43,287 nucleotides of DNA from JABIDZ01 sp964619405. GTDB lineage: Archaea > Iainarchaeota > Iainarchaeia > Iainarchaeales > JAAZKV01. The stretch covers positions 1 through 43,287 of the forward strand of contig CAZUCF010000008.1 of NCBI GenBank assembly GCA_964619405.1. The letters are read 5' to 3'. The notes under the pieces were generated by a model. That model did no database searches, was not told the origin of the DNA, and saw only the letters and a list, made by a program, of their open reading frames with translations. The position numbers were made by a program, and so were the translations under genes. Shown here piece after piece: positions 16,288-23,652 of this stretch (positions within the stretch are counted from its first letter, which is position 1; the number at the start of each line of letters is the position of its first letter).

Positions 16288-16717
16288 CTTTAACTATCTC
16301 CTTTTTTTTAAAATAACTCTGTAAAGCTTGAATTCTTTCTTCGGATTTCATTTCAGGAAGCATTTCTCTTAATCTATCCAACATTTTTCCTGCCTTTTCG
16401 ATTTTTTCATCAGCATCTTTTTTTCCAAATAAAACTGATTCAATTGCTCTTGTCATAGCTAGTTCATAAAGCTGTTTTGCTTCCTGATATATGTCAAGAT
16501 TTTCTACCATTATTGTTTTACTTATTTCTCCGCGAAGAGAACAAGCTTGCCCCGGTGAGAAATAAGGACAAACTTCTTTTCTCTTGCATATATCACATTT
16601 AAGTTGCGAAAGCAGTTTGCTATATTTACCATCTTTGAGGGCATTAAGCCTCGCCCTAGCTTTGCCCTCTTCAGTAACAGGCCCGGGCTTTCGCTCTTGT
16701 GCAATATTTTCATTCAT
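16265..16717 (-). CDS. Small-terminase-like accessory protein with Cys cluster
   Basis: The N-terminus (GPVTEEGKARARLNALKDGKYSK) resembles the KTxEGKxRSRxNAxKHG pattern of proteins annotated as phage small-terminase-like or mobile-element accessory proteins. A compact cysteine motif follows (CDICKRKEVCPYF ... ACSL), probably a zinc or iron-sulfur site, then helical segments to the end. The ATG at 16717 is the first good start. No large terminase is present, so a packaging role is doubtful. It heads a tight cluster with the zinc-finger and small membrane genes. Confidence 0.6.
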   Translation of the reverse strand: MNENIAQERKPGPVTEEGKARARLNALKDGKYSKLLSQLKCDICKRKEVCPYFSPGQACSLRGEISKTIMVENLDIYQEAKQLYELAMTRAIESVLFGKKDADEKIEKAGKMLDRLREMLPEMKSEERIQALQSYFKKKEIVKDEILPAV

Positions 16718-16811
16718 ATTATCCTAGATTCGTTTTTTTGGAAATCAAATTCCGTTTTGTTATGTATAATATATTAATAATTTTTGGAGTTTATAAATAT
16801 AATTTTCAGAA

Positions 16812-17456
16812 TCAAAATAATGAAATGTGATCGTAATAAAACTTCTCAACATATTTATTAGGTAATGAAAAAATTACCCGACTCATTTCTTTATTTGGAA
16901 GTTCTAACTTAATTTTATCAAACTCTTTTGCAAGCTCATACAATATTGTTGAAGCAATTTTTTTCATTCTGAAAGGTTTTTCAACAAAAATTTGTTTTAA
17001 CTCAGCTATTTCTTTGTCTTTTTCAATCCAATAATAACCAATTACTTTGTTTTCTTTTATAATTAAAGTCACTTGATATGTGTGCGTTATTCCTTTTGGT
17101 ACATAATATCCTTTAGTGTTTAATATAGGAGTATGAAAACGAATATCTTCTTGTTTTGCATGAAAACTTATTACTTTCATCTGCTCAACATCTTTTTTAG
17201 TTTTGCAAATAGCTAACCCAATGAATTCTTCATCTTCATCAACAGTATTTACTTTTTTTATTTTACTTTTAAGTTTAGGATTATAATCTAAACTTAGAAC
17301 ATCTTCCTCACTCATCACCACATCTCCTTTTATTAACCATCCTCTTTCACATACTGGACAAGCATATTCCTGCTCACCCCAAACTTTGTGTGATTCATCA
17401 AATGGCACCATATACCCACAAGGGCATTCAACTTTTCCTTCACTTATTTCAATCAT
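16812..17456 (-). CDS. Zinc ribbon plus GNAT-like acetyltransferase domain
   Basis: The N-terminal ~45 residues form a zinc ribbon (VECPCGYMVPF ... YACPVCERGWL), followed by an acidic linker. The C-terminal half resembles a GNAT N-acetyltransferase: a strand (VIGYYWIEKDKEIAELKQIFV) followed by FRMKKIASTILYELAKEF, the usual pyrophosphate-loop/helix position, although the loop lacks the classic glycine-rich Q/RxxGxG. Acetyl-CoA binding is therefore uncertain. The ATG overlaps the integrase stop (ATGA), so the two genes are co-translated. Confidence 0.6.
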   Translation of the reverse strand: MIEISEGKVECPCGYMVPFDESHKVWGEQEYACPVCERGWLIKGDVVMSEEDVLSLDYNPKLKSKIKKVNTVDEDEEFIGLAICKTKKDVEQMKVISFHAKQEDIRFHTPILNTKGYYVPKGITHTYQVTLIIKENKVIGYYWIEKDKEIAELKQIFVEKPFRMKKIASTILYELAKEFDKIKLELPNKEMSRVIFSLPNKYVEKFYYDHISLF

Positions 17457-18610
17457 ATTCTCACCTCATTGTTTTTGAAATAATCTTTATTTATCCAATT
17501 TTTTACTTTTAATTCAACCATTTCTTCTAATTGCTTTTCAAATAAACTTGTTTCTTGTTTTTCTAGTATTGATAGTGGTTCGTCAAGCAATAAATGGTTT
17601 TCATTCATTTTTTGTATGTAAATTAAGCATTCTTTCCAATTGCTATGTGAATAGACTGCTCTAATACTTCCATCACTCCAACCCATATAATAACGAATTA
17701 AATTTTCTGGCATTTGATACGCCCGTGAAGCAAATTCGTGTCTTAGGTAATGCCATAATTTATAATCAGGAAATTTAAATCCCACTTTATCAGACATTTG
17801 CTTAAAAGCCAAACTTACTTTGTCATAAGGTACTGTTCCCCCAAACCTACTGCAAAAAAAGTAACCTTCTGGGTTGTCTTTTGTTGGAGAATTTGCTTGC
17901 CAATTTATTAAATATTTTTTTGATAAAATTGGAATTACAGTCCTTGTTTTTGTTTTTGAATCTTCTAAATTAATTAATAATTGACCATCAACATATTGTA
18001 AACTTTTATTTTTAATTGATGCTAGCTCTGAAAATCTACAACCTAGATCATATGCGGAAATAGCAATAACTCCCGCTAACTTATCATAATAATTTGGAGA
18101 TTTTTTTAATCTATTAAAAACTTCAATAAACTTATCTAAGTCTAGTCGTGGTATTTCTTTTTGTTTTTTTGGAATTTCAACAATAAAATATCTACTTGCT
18201 TTTGCAGGAGGAAGTTTTTGGGTATTAAAAAAAGTAACATCTTCTTCAGTTTCTAAAAATTCTAAAAACTTCAAAACTTTTGATGCTTGCCCTTGTTCTT
18301 TTTCAAGAGTACTAATAGTTAATTTCTTTTTGCTTTTAGAGCTAGTCCTATTTAGTTGGTATTTCCACCATGCTTTAGCAGCATCCAAAGAATAAGGCTT
18401 TTCGATTAACATATTAGGAAAAGTTAAGATACTTTTTGCTGTTTCTAAACTTCTTAATGCAGAACCATAAGCCATTTGTTCTCTTTCAAATTTTAAATCA
18501 TGAAGTTCAACATATTTTTTCATTATTTCTATTGCTTCTATTGGAACTTCATTAATTACTTCAACTCGTCTTCTCCAATAACGAGCTTTATTCCCATATA
18601 AATCCACCAT
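17453..18610 (-). CDS. int: Tyrosine recombinase (integrase)
   Basis: This 385-residue protein (ATG at 18610; an in-frame TTG lies two codons upstream) has the catalytic set of tyrosine recombinases. Visible residues are Arg in GCRFSELAS (~192), a Lys in DSKTKTR (~220), His-x-x-Arg in WHYLRHEF (287/290), Trp in MGWSDG (311) and the nucleophile Tyr in RAVYSH (320). The N-terminal half is helical with many basic residues, as in core-DNA-binding domains. Its start lies about 100 bases from the attachment site at the tRNA-Glu 3' end, the normal position for an element that integrates into this tRNA. All catalytic residues are present. Confidence 0.92.
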   Translation of the reverse strand: MVDLYGNKARYWRRRVEVINEVPIEAIEIMKKYVELHDLKFEREQMAYGSALRSLETAKSILTFPNMLIEKPYSLDAAKAWWKYQLNRTSSKSKKKLTISTLEKEQGQASKVLKFLEFLETEEDVTFFNTQKLPPAKASRYFIVEIPKKQKEIPRLDLDKFIEVFNRLKKSPNYYDKLAGVIAISAYDLGCRFSELASIKNKSLQYVDGQLLINLEDSKTKTRTVIPILSKKYLINWQANSPTKDNPEGYFFCSRFGGTVPYDKVSLAFKQMSDKVGFKFPDYKLWHYLRHEFASRAYQMPENLIRYYMGWSDGSIRAVYSHSNWKECLIYIQKMNENHLLLDEPLSILEKQETSLFEKQLEEMVELKVKNWINKDYFKNNEVRI

Positions 18611-18707
18611 ATTCAATCAAATCCTTACAATTTTATTGAATTTGGTGGCTATATTAAACTTTCCATTTTTAAGAAAAATTCGAGAACTAGGAATATATGT
18701 TGTTTTA

Positions 18708-18723
18708 ACTTATACCCCCGCCG
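18708..18723. repeat. attR: Putative attR overlapping the tRNA-Glu 3' end
   Basis: This is identical to 2218-2233 (acttatacccccgccg). It covers the tRNA discriminator base, the 3' acceptor strand and the first T-stem bases, plus five bases beyond the tRNA. The tRNA stays intact on this side, as in standard tRNA-targeted integration. Confidence 0.8.
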
Positions 18724-18870
18724 GGATTCGAACCCGGGTCGCCGGCTAACTAAAAACGTGTGGGAAAAGTTATCAAATTTTACTGAATTTTTTTAAAAAA
18801 ATTCTTTTGATGAAACTTTTTCCAAAAGTTTCTGAAAGGCCAGAATGCTTGACCGCTGCACTACAGGGGC
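18713..18870 (-). tRNA. tRNA-Glu(UUC) with an 85-nt intron
   Basis: Exon 1 (18870-18833) reads GCCCCTG acceptor, TA, a D-arm with stem GTGC, anticodon stem CTGGC, then CTTTCA with anticodon TTC. Exon 2 (18747-18713) supplies the matching GCCGG stem, the T arm CCGGG-TTCGAAT-CCCGG and acceptor CGGGGGT followed by A73. The acceptor pairs over 7 bp with one terminal G-U. The 85-nt intron (about 18832-18748) sits at the common archaeal 37/38 position and is AT-rich. Boundaries may shift by a base because the flanking G or A could be placed in either exon. It is the integration target of the adjacent element. Confidence 0.9.
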
Positions 18871-19150
18871 ATGACGGCTTGCTCCGTCAATGCGCGTTCT
18901 ATCTTCGCGCTTCGCGCTCGATAAAACTTAATTTGATTAAATAAATTCTTTCTAAACATGATTTCGTTTTTTACTGAATTTTTTTCTAAAAAATTCCACT
19001 ACAAGAGCAGAACTGCCATGCCACCAAACAAAAGCTCTGCTTTTGTGGGTCCCGCAAAACTTTTGTTTTGCTTGGAGTTCACACCAGGCACGGTATCTGC
19101 GATACCATTGATTGCTTCGCAATCATTAATTAAAACTATTAAATTTTTGT
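18871..19150. other. Hairpin-dense spacer beside tRNA-Glu, possible structured RNA
   Basis: This gene-free stretch contains at least five perfect hairpins with short loops. They are TGACGG/CCGTCA (18872-18889), ACAAAAGC/GCTTTTGT (19028-19046), GCAAAAC/GTTTTGC (19054-19071), GGTATC/GATACC (19092-19106) and TGATTGC/GCAATCA (19109-19125), plus GCGC-TTC-GCGC (18907-18917). At 18969-19008 a segment resembles part of the tRNA-Glu intron followed by a near copy of the tRNA 5' end (cactacaagagc versus cactacaggggc), suggesting a decayed partial tRNA duplicate. A 70-aa reading frame here looks spurious. Function unknown. Confidence 0.5.
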
Positions 19151-19220
19151 TGAGAATACTTGTTAGATAAAAGAAAATGACTTGGAATAGTTTATAAATT
19201 TTTTCTGTGTGTTTTTATTC

Positions 19221-19454
19221 ATGAACAAAGCCAAATTAAATTATTTTATTGACTTACTACTAATAATTTCTTTCATACTCGTTTTTGTCACAGGAATAAT
19301 AAAGTGGCCCGCGCTTGGCTTACCTATAATGAAAAATACTACTATTATTCATGATTTATCTGGTTTGGTAATGGGCATCCTAGTTTTCATTCACTTGGTT
19401 TTGCATTGGAATTGGTTGGTTTGCATAACTAAGAGCATTGTAAAAAAGAAGTAA
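19221..19454 (+). CDS. Two-helix membrane protein, DUF4405/cytochrome b561-like
   Basis: This 77-residue protein has two membrane helices (FIDLLLIISFILVFVTGII and a second around LVMGILVFIHLVLHW). Three histidines on the second half (IIHDLSG, FIHLVLHWNW) match the DUF4405 pattern, a fragment of the cytochrome b561-like bundle that can bind heme. Heme binding is inference. I used the ATG at 19221 rather than the in-frame GTG at 19209. It lies just upstream of the L40e gene on the same strand. Confidence 0.65.
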   Translation: MNKAKLNYFIDLLLIISFILVFVTGIIKWPALGLPIMKNTTIIHDLSGLVMGILVFIHLVLHWNWLVCITKSIVKKK

Positions 19455-19519
19455 TTTTTTTGTTTAAGGTTTTATTTATAAAGCTTTTCTTAGTGATTTC
19501 TATTATACTGGTTGGTTTT

Positions 19520-19678
19520 ATGGCTGATGAATTGTTTGTTAAAAATAACTTTGAGAACGTATATATTTGTCAGAGTTGTAATGCGAGTAATAGGAGTGCT
19601 TCTGGCAGGCCTAGCAAGTGCAGAAAGTGTAATGGTAAAAGACTTAGATTGAAAAAGAAGAGAAAAAAGTCTGGCTAA
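19520..19678 (+). CDS. rpl40e: Ribosomal protein L40e
   Basis: This 52-residue protein has the L40e zinc-finger: YICQSCNASNRS, then KCRKCNGKRLRLKKK. The CxxC-x14-CxxC spacing and the basic C-terminal tail are characteristic of the archaeal/eukaryotic large-subunit protein L40e, which bacteria lack. The ATG at 19520 gives a normal size. A hydrophobic N-terminal extension in the same frame (from 19460) does not belong to the family and is rejected. Confidence 0.88.
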   Translation: MADELFVKNNFENVYICQSCNASNRSASGRPSKCRKCNGKRLRLKKKRKKSG

Positions 19679-19712
19679 AAGCTTTTATTCTCCAAAATTT
19701 TTTATTCTTTTT

Positions 19713-20537
19713 ATGTGTTCTTCAAAGGTTAAAGCATTTTTTGGTTTAATTAGGTTAAAAAATTGTTTAATAGCAGGCACTGCTACAAGCATTGGTTTTT
19801 TTGTTTCAACACAAATAATTAACACGAACTTGTTCCTAGCTTTTATAGCAACTTTTCTTATTTGTGGTGCAGGACAAGCAATCAACGATGTTTTTGATTT
19901 TGAAATAGATAAAAAAAATATTTCAAAGCCTATTACAAGTAATTTGATTACAAGAAAACAAGCAACAATAATCTCAATAATACTATTTGTTATTGGTTTG
20001 ATTATTGCATTATTTATTAATATTACAACTTTTTTTATTGCAATAATGTTTGTTGTATTGTTAGTTTTTTATTCAGCATTATTATACAAGAAAAAATATT
20101 TTGGTAATATTATTGTTGCTGTTAGCACTGCTATAACATTTGTTTTTGGTGCGAGTGCTACTGGTAGCATTCCAAAAATAATATTCTTTTTCTTTGCAAC
20201 AGCTTTTTTTGCTAGCATGGCGAGAGAAATAACAAAGGATTTTGAGGACTTAGAAAAAGACAAAAATTTTAAGAAAACCTTGCCAATGATATCAAAAAAA
20301 TTGGGTAAACAATTTATAATATTTTATTATTTTGCTAGTATTATAACCGCAATCACAACAGGAATAATTTTTTCTCTAAACATTTTTTACTTTTTATTAG
20401 TTTTTATAACAATAATAATATTCTTTTTTGCTATAAAGTTTTTAACAAGAAATGATTTCAAAAATAGTCAAGATTTTTCAAAAAAAGGTATGATTGTTAG
20501 TTTGATTGCTTTTTTGTTTTCAATTATTAAAATTTAA
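19713..20537 (+). CDS. UbiA-family prenyltransferase, probable DGGGP synthase
   Basis: This polytopic membrane protein (274 aa, about eight helices) carries both Asp-rich UbiA motifs: NDVFDFEID near residue 60 and REITKDFEDLEKD near 170. In archaea this family includes digeranylgeranylglyceryl phosphate synthase, which adds the second geranylgeranyl chain to form the archaeal ether-lipid core. The order of helices and size fit that enzyme. Other UbiA enzymes (quinone or heme pathways) cannot be excluded. It lies downstream of L40e on the same strand with a ~35-base gap. Confidence 0.85.
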   Translation: MCSSKVKAFFGLIRLKNCLIAGTATSIGFFVSTQIINTNLFLAFIATFLICGAGQAINDVFDFEIDKKNISKPITSNLITRKQATIISIILFVIGLIIALFINITTFFIAIMFVVLLVFYSALLYKKKYFGNIIVAVSTAITFVFGASATGSIPKIIFFFFATAFFASMAREITKDFEDLEKDKNFKKTLPMISKKLGKQFIIFYYFASIITAITTGIIFSLNIFYFLLVFITIIIFFFAIKFLTRNDFKNSQDFSKKGMIVSLIAFLFSIIKI

Positions 20538-20569
20538 ACAAATTATTATAAAAAAATTATTAGTGATGA

Positions 20570-22888
20570 ATGATGAAACCAGAATTATTAATGCCCGCAG
20601 GCAATTTGGAAAAACTAAAAATAGCTGTTCTTAATGGTGCTGACGCTGTTTATTTTGGCGGACAAAAATTTAATATGCGAAAAGCAGCTGACAATTTTTC
20701 TGAACGCGATTTGAAAGAAGGAATAGCTTTTTGCCACTTATACAACAAAAAAGCTTATCTAACATTAAACATTGCTTTGAAGGATGATGAATTAAGCGAG
20801 GCAATTGATTTTGCGGCAATGGCTTTTGAATCAGGAGTAGATGCTCTAATAGTACAAGATTTGGGTTTAATTAGATTGTTAAAAAAATTGTTGCCCAAAC
20901 TAGAGTTACACGCGTCAACACAAATGACTTGTAATAATTTACAAGGAGCAGAGTTTCTTGCAGAACTAGGATTCAAAAAAATTGTTTTAGCAAGAGAATT
21001 ATCTTTAGAAGAAATAAAAGTTATTGCTGATTTTTTACACAAAAAAAATGTTGAAGTAGAAGTATTTGCTCATGGCGCAGAATGCTTTTCTTATTCTGGA
21101 CAATGCTTGTTCTCATCATTCAGTTTTAACAAGTCAGGTAATAGGGGGAGATGCATGCAACCTTGTAGGCTAGCATACTCTGTTGTTGGACAAGATGACA
21201 AAGCAAGGTTCTTGTCAATGAAGGACTTGTGCACTTTTGAACACTTACAAGAAATGATTGATGCTGGGATAGACTCTCTGAAAGTAGAGGGCAGGTTAAA
21301 AAGCAATGAGTACATTCAAAATGTTTCAAGGGTTTATAGAAAAGCTATTGACCAGTGCTTTGGAGAAAAAAGTGTTATAACTCTTGGAGAATTAATGGAG
21401 ATGAGAAAATCTTATTTAAGAGACAACGGAATGCTTTACTTGAAAAACGAGGAAGAAAAAACTACTATTAATACTGTTGGTAGCCTTGGTTTAGAAGCAG
21501 CCAGAGTAATAGCTTTCAAAGGACAAGGAATAATGGTTGAATTATTAGAGAACTTAGACAAGTACGACAAGCTAACAAGAATAATGGATTCCAATTACGA
21601 GAATTGTTTCATAAAAAAAATGACTAGTTTTGACAAGGAAATAAAGTTTGCTAGAAAAGGACAAAAAGTAATACTAGAATTCAATAAACGGCCCTACCTA
21701 CAATTAGGGCAATCCCTTTACTTGACAACACCAAAACAATATCACCCAGGAAAAACACTAATGATTAATTACAACATGAATGTTTTTGAGGAAAAAGGAG
21801 TATTAATAGTAGAAATAAGTGTTCCACAATTAAAGAACACAAGATTCAAAAATTTTTTTAGAATAGAATCAGATTATGTTTTAGAAGAATCACAAAAAAG
21901 GCCTCTCACAACAGAATTGTTAAAAGAAAAATTGTTTAACGAATACTTTTTTTATAATCCAAAAGAATTTAATGCTATTATTCCAAAAGAAAAGTTTGCT
22001 CCCTTAAGCAAACTAACCGAGTTAAAAAACAAGATTTTTGTTGAACTAGAAACATTTGACATAATAGATTTTGATAAAAAAAAGTTTGAGAAAGAAAAAA
22101 AAGAATTGTTTTTGAATGAATTAAAAACAAAGAATTTTGTTAAAAAAGAAAAAGAATTATTTGTTTTCATTGAGGATTATAGAGAGGATGTTATTGACAA
22201 GTCAAAAGGGTTAAAAGCAAAAAAAATTTTTTATTTTGATTCAGGCAATCCAAAATTATTGTTCCCAAAAAACTCTATTGTTAAAGCACCAAACATACAA
22301 GACACTATTGAGTTAACAGAGTTCTCAAAAAAAGCTATTGAAAATAATTGGACTATTGTTTGCGCTAATATTGGTGCATTACAAGTCGCATTAAAAAACA
22401 AACTAAATTTTTTTGTTGACAGGGAAATGAATTGTTATAATTCAATAGCAATAAACTTTTTCTCTGAATTAGGAGCAGAGTACATTATTCCTTCAATAGA
22501 ATTATCATTAGACGAAATAAAAAAACTTACTCACAGAGAAAAAATAATTACTTTATTATTTTTTTACCCATTACTAATGACTTCAAAAGCATATGACAAA
22601 AAAAATATTTTCAATAAAAATAAGTTTCACTTGACTGACAGAAAAGATTTTGAGTACAGGATAAGGTTTGAAAATAATTTATTCAAAATGTATAATCCTT
22701 TACCAGTAGACATGCTTTTTGAAATAGAAAACTTTTCTGAATTTAATAATTGGGGAATAGATTTAAAAGAAACTAATATTGACGAAGCCATAAATGTTCT
22801 AAAATATTATCTTGGGAAAATAAACAATCAAAACCCAACAAAAAAATCAAAATTTACTAGAGGGCATTACTACAATCCAATAGAATAA
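20570..22888 (+). CDS. U32-family peptidase-like protein (RlhA/TrhP type)
   Basis: This long 772-residue protein has the U32 N-terminal TIM-barrel domain: PELLMPAGNLEKLKIAVLNG, DAVYFGGQKFNMR, then VEVFAHGAECFSYSGQCLFSS and GRCMQPCRLAYSV with the conserved cysteine cluster, and SLKVEGRLKSNEYI. The cysteines match U32 proteins now known as RNA hydroxylases (RlhA on 23S rRNA, TrhP on tRNA), so RNA hydroxylation is more likely than collagen cleavage. The C-terminal ~400 residues form an extended region like the longer members of the family. An ATG three bases downstream is an equally possible start. Confidence 0.85.
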   Translation: MMKPELLMPAGNLEKLKIAVLNGADAVYFGGQKFNMRKAADNFSERDLKEGIAFCHLYNKKAYLTLNIALKDDELSEAIDFAAMAFESGVDALIVQDLGLIRLLKKLLPKLELHASTQMTCNNLQGAEFLAELGFKKIVLARELSLEEIKVIADFLHKKNVEVEVFAHGAECFSYSGQCLFSSFSFNKSGNRGRCMQPCRLAYSVVGQDDKARFLSMKDLCTFEHLQEMIDAGIDSLKVEGRLKSNEYIQNVSRVYRKAIDQCFGEKSVITLGELMEMRKSYLRDNGMLYLKNEEEKTTINTVGSLGLEAARVIAFKGQGIMVELLENLDKYDKLTRIMDSNYENCFIKKMTSFDKEIKFARKGQKVILEFNKRPYLQLGQSLYLTTPKQYHPGKTLMINYNMNVFEEKGVLIVEISVPQLKNTRFKNFFRIESDYVLEESQKRPLTTELLKEKLFNEYFFYNPKEFNAIIPKEKFAPLSKLTELKNKIFVELETFDIIDFDKKKFEKEKKELFLNELKTKNFVKKEKELFVFIEDYREDVIDKSKGLKAKKIFYFDSGNPKLLFPKNSIVKAPNIQDTIELTEFSKKAIENNWTIVCANIGALQVALKNKLNFFVDREMNCYNSIAINFFSELGAEYIIPSIELSLDEIKKLTHREKIITLLFFYPLLMTSKAYDKKNIFNKNKFHLTDRKDFEYRIRFENNLFKMYNPLPVDMLFEIENFSEFNNWGIDLKETNIDEAINVLKYYLGKINNQNPTKKSKFTRGHYYNPIE

Positions 22889-22898
22889 AATTTATTTT

Positions 22899-22975
22899 AA
22901 ACAAAACACGATTTAATTTAAAAATACAAGATAATTAAACAAAACACTATTTAGTTTAAATACAAAAAAAATAAT
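22899..22975. repeat. Two imperfect 38-bp tandem repeats
   Basis: The unit AAACAAAACAC followed by an AT-rich stretch starts at 22899 and again at 22937, in the 126-base spacer before the HAD gene. The copies differ at several positions. They may be simple AT-rich repeats or an upstream binding region. Confidence 0.5.
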
Positions 22976-23014
22976 TGAACTATATTATAAAAGCTTTTTT
23001 AACACAATTTTTTT

Positions 23015-23635
23015 ATGATAAAAGCCATTTTGTTAGATTATGCTGGCGTGATAAGACAACAAGGAGATTTATTAGAAAATATTGTTGAATTGTGTGACAA
23101 AGATTTTACTATTCAAAAAGCAAAAGAAATTTATGATCAAGCAAAAATTAATACTATACCCGAAAAAAAATATCTTAGTTATTTTTCTGAAGAAGGAATG
23201 AATTGGTTATACAAAATGATTACTATTCACTCAGGTTTAATGGATTTTTTAGAAAAAAATACTATGCCTGTTTACATTGCATCCAATTATATTACTGGAA
23301 TAATAGAAAAAGAAATTGATATTCTTGGTGTAAGAAATTATTTTTCCAAAATTTTTGTTAGCGATAAAATGAAGGTAGCAAAACCAAGCAAAGAATTCTA
23401 TTACAAAATATTATCTGAATTAGGATTAAAACCAAACGAAGTTATTTTTGTTGACGACCAAAAAAAGAATTTGAAACCATTAAAAGAAATAGGCATTACT
23501 AGTGTGTGGGTTAATAATACTAAAATTGACCCATTTGGAAATAATAGTGATGTTATACCAGACTATGAGATTTATGAAATTAGTGAATTATTAGAAATAA
23601 TAAATAATACTAAAAAAAACAAATTATTAATTTAA
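23015..23635 (+). CDS. HAD-superfamily hydrolase
   Basis: This 206-residue protein has the HAD fold motifs: ILLDYAGVI (nucleophile Asp at residue 8), YIASNY (motif II Ser), KVAKPSKEFY (motif III Lys) and VIFVDDQKKN (motif IV acidic pair). The residue two after the nucleophile is Ala instead of the general acid Asp. This is the DxGG/DxAG subtype of the epoxide-hydrolase N-terminal-like HAD branch, so classical phosphatase activity is uncertain. The cap is the helical type between motifs I and II. Substrate unknown. It follows a repeat-containing spacer and converges with fen. Confidence 0.82.
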   Translation: MIKAILLDYAGVIRQQGDLLENIVELCDKDFTIQKAKEIYDQAKINTIPEKKYLSYFSEEGMNWLYKMITIHSGLMDFLEKNTMPVYIASNYITGIIEKEIDILGVRNYFSKIFVSDKMKVAKPSKEFYYKILSELGLKPNEVIFVDDQKKNLKPLKEIGITSVWVNNTKIDPFGNNSDVIPDYEIYEISELLEIINNTKKNKLLI

Positions 23636-23652
23636 AAAAAATTTTGTTAATT

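Larger units (their letters stand above)
2218..18723. mobile_element. Integrated element at tRNA-Glu carrying a type I restriction island
   Basis: The element is defined by the 16-bp direct repeats at its ends, by the overlap of the right repeat with the tRNA-Glu 3' end, and by a tyrosine recombinase gene whose start lies about 100 bases inside the right end. The cargo is typical of mobile elements: a RepA/RecA-like ATPase, a type I restriction-modification operon, a HEPN protein, a Cas4/RecB-like nuclease, small zinc proteins and unknown membrane proteins. No capsid, portal, large terminase or conjugation gene was recognised, so a plasmid-like integrative element or satellite is more likely than a provirus. 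I infer integration rather than observe an excised form. Confidence 0.75.

Noticed and set aside
18940..19100. A second complete tRNA next to tRNA-Glu
   Set aside because: No T-arm, anticodon arm or acceptor pairing could be built; at most a fragment is present.
18958..19170. 70-codon plus-strand frame in the hairpin-rich spacer
   Set aside because: Its codons are made of the inverted repeats and it resembles no protein; no ribosome site precedes it.
19460..19519. Hydrophobic N-terminal extension of L40e
   Set aside because: L40e is a ~50-residue zinc protein without a membrane segment; the ATG at 19520 is preferred.
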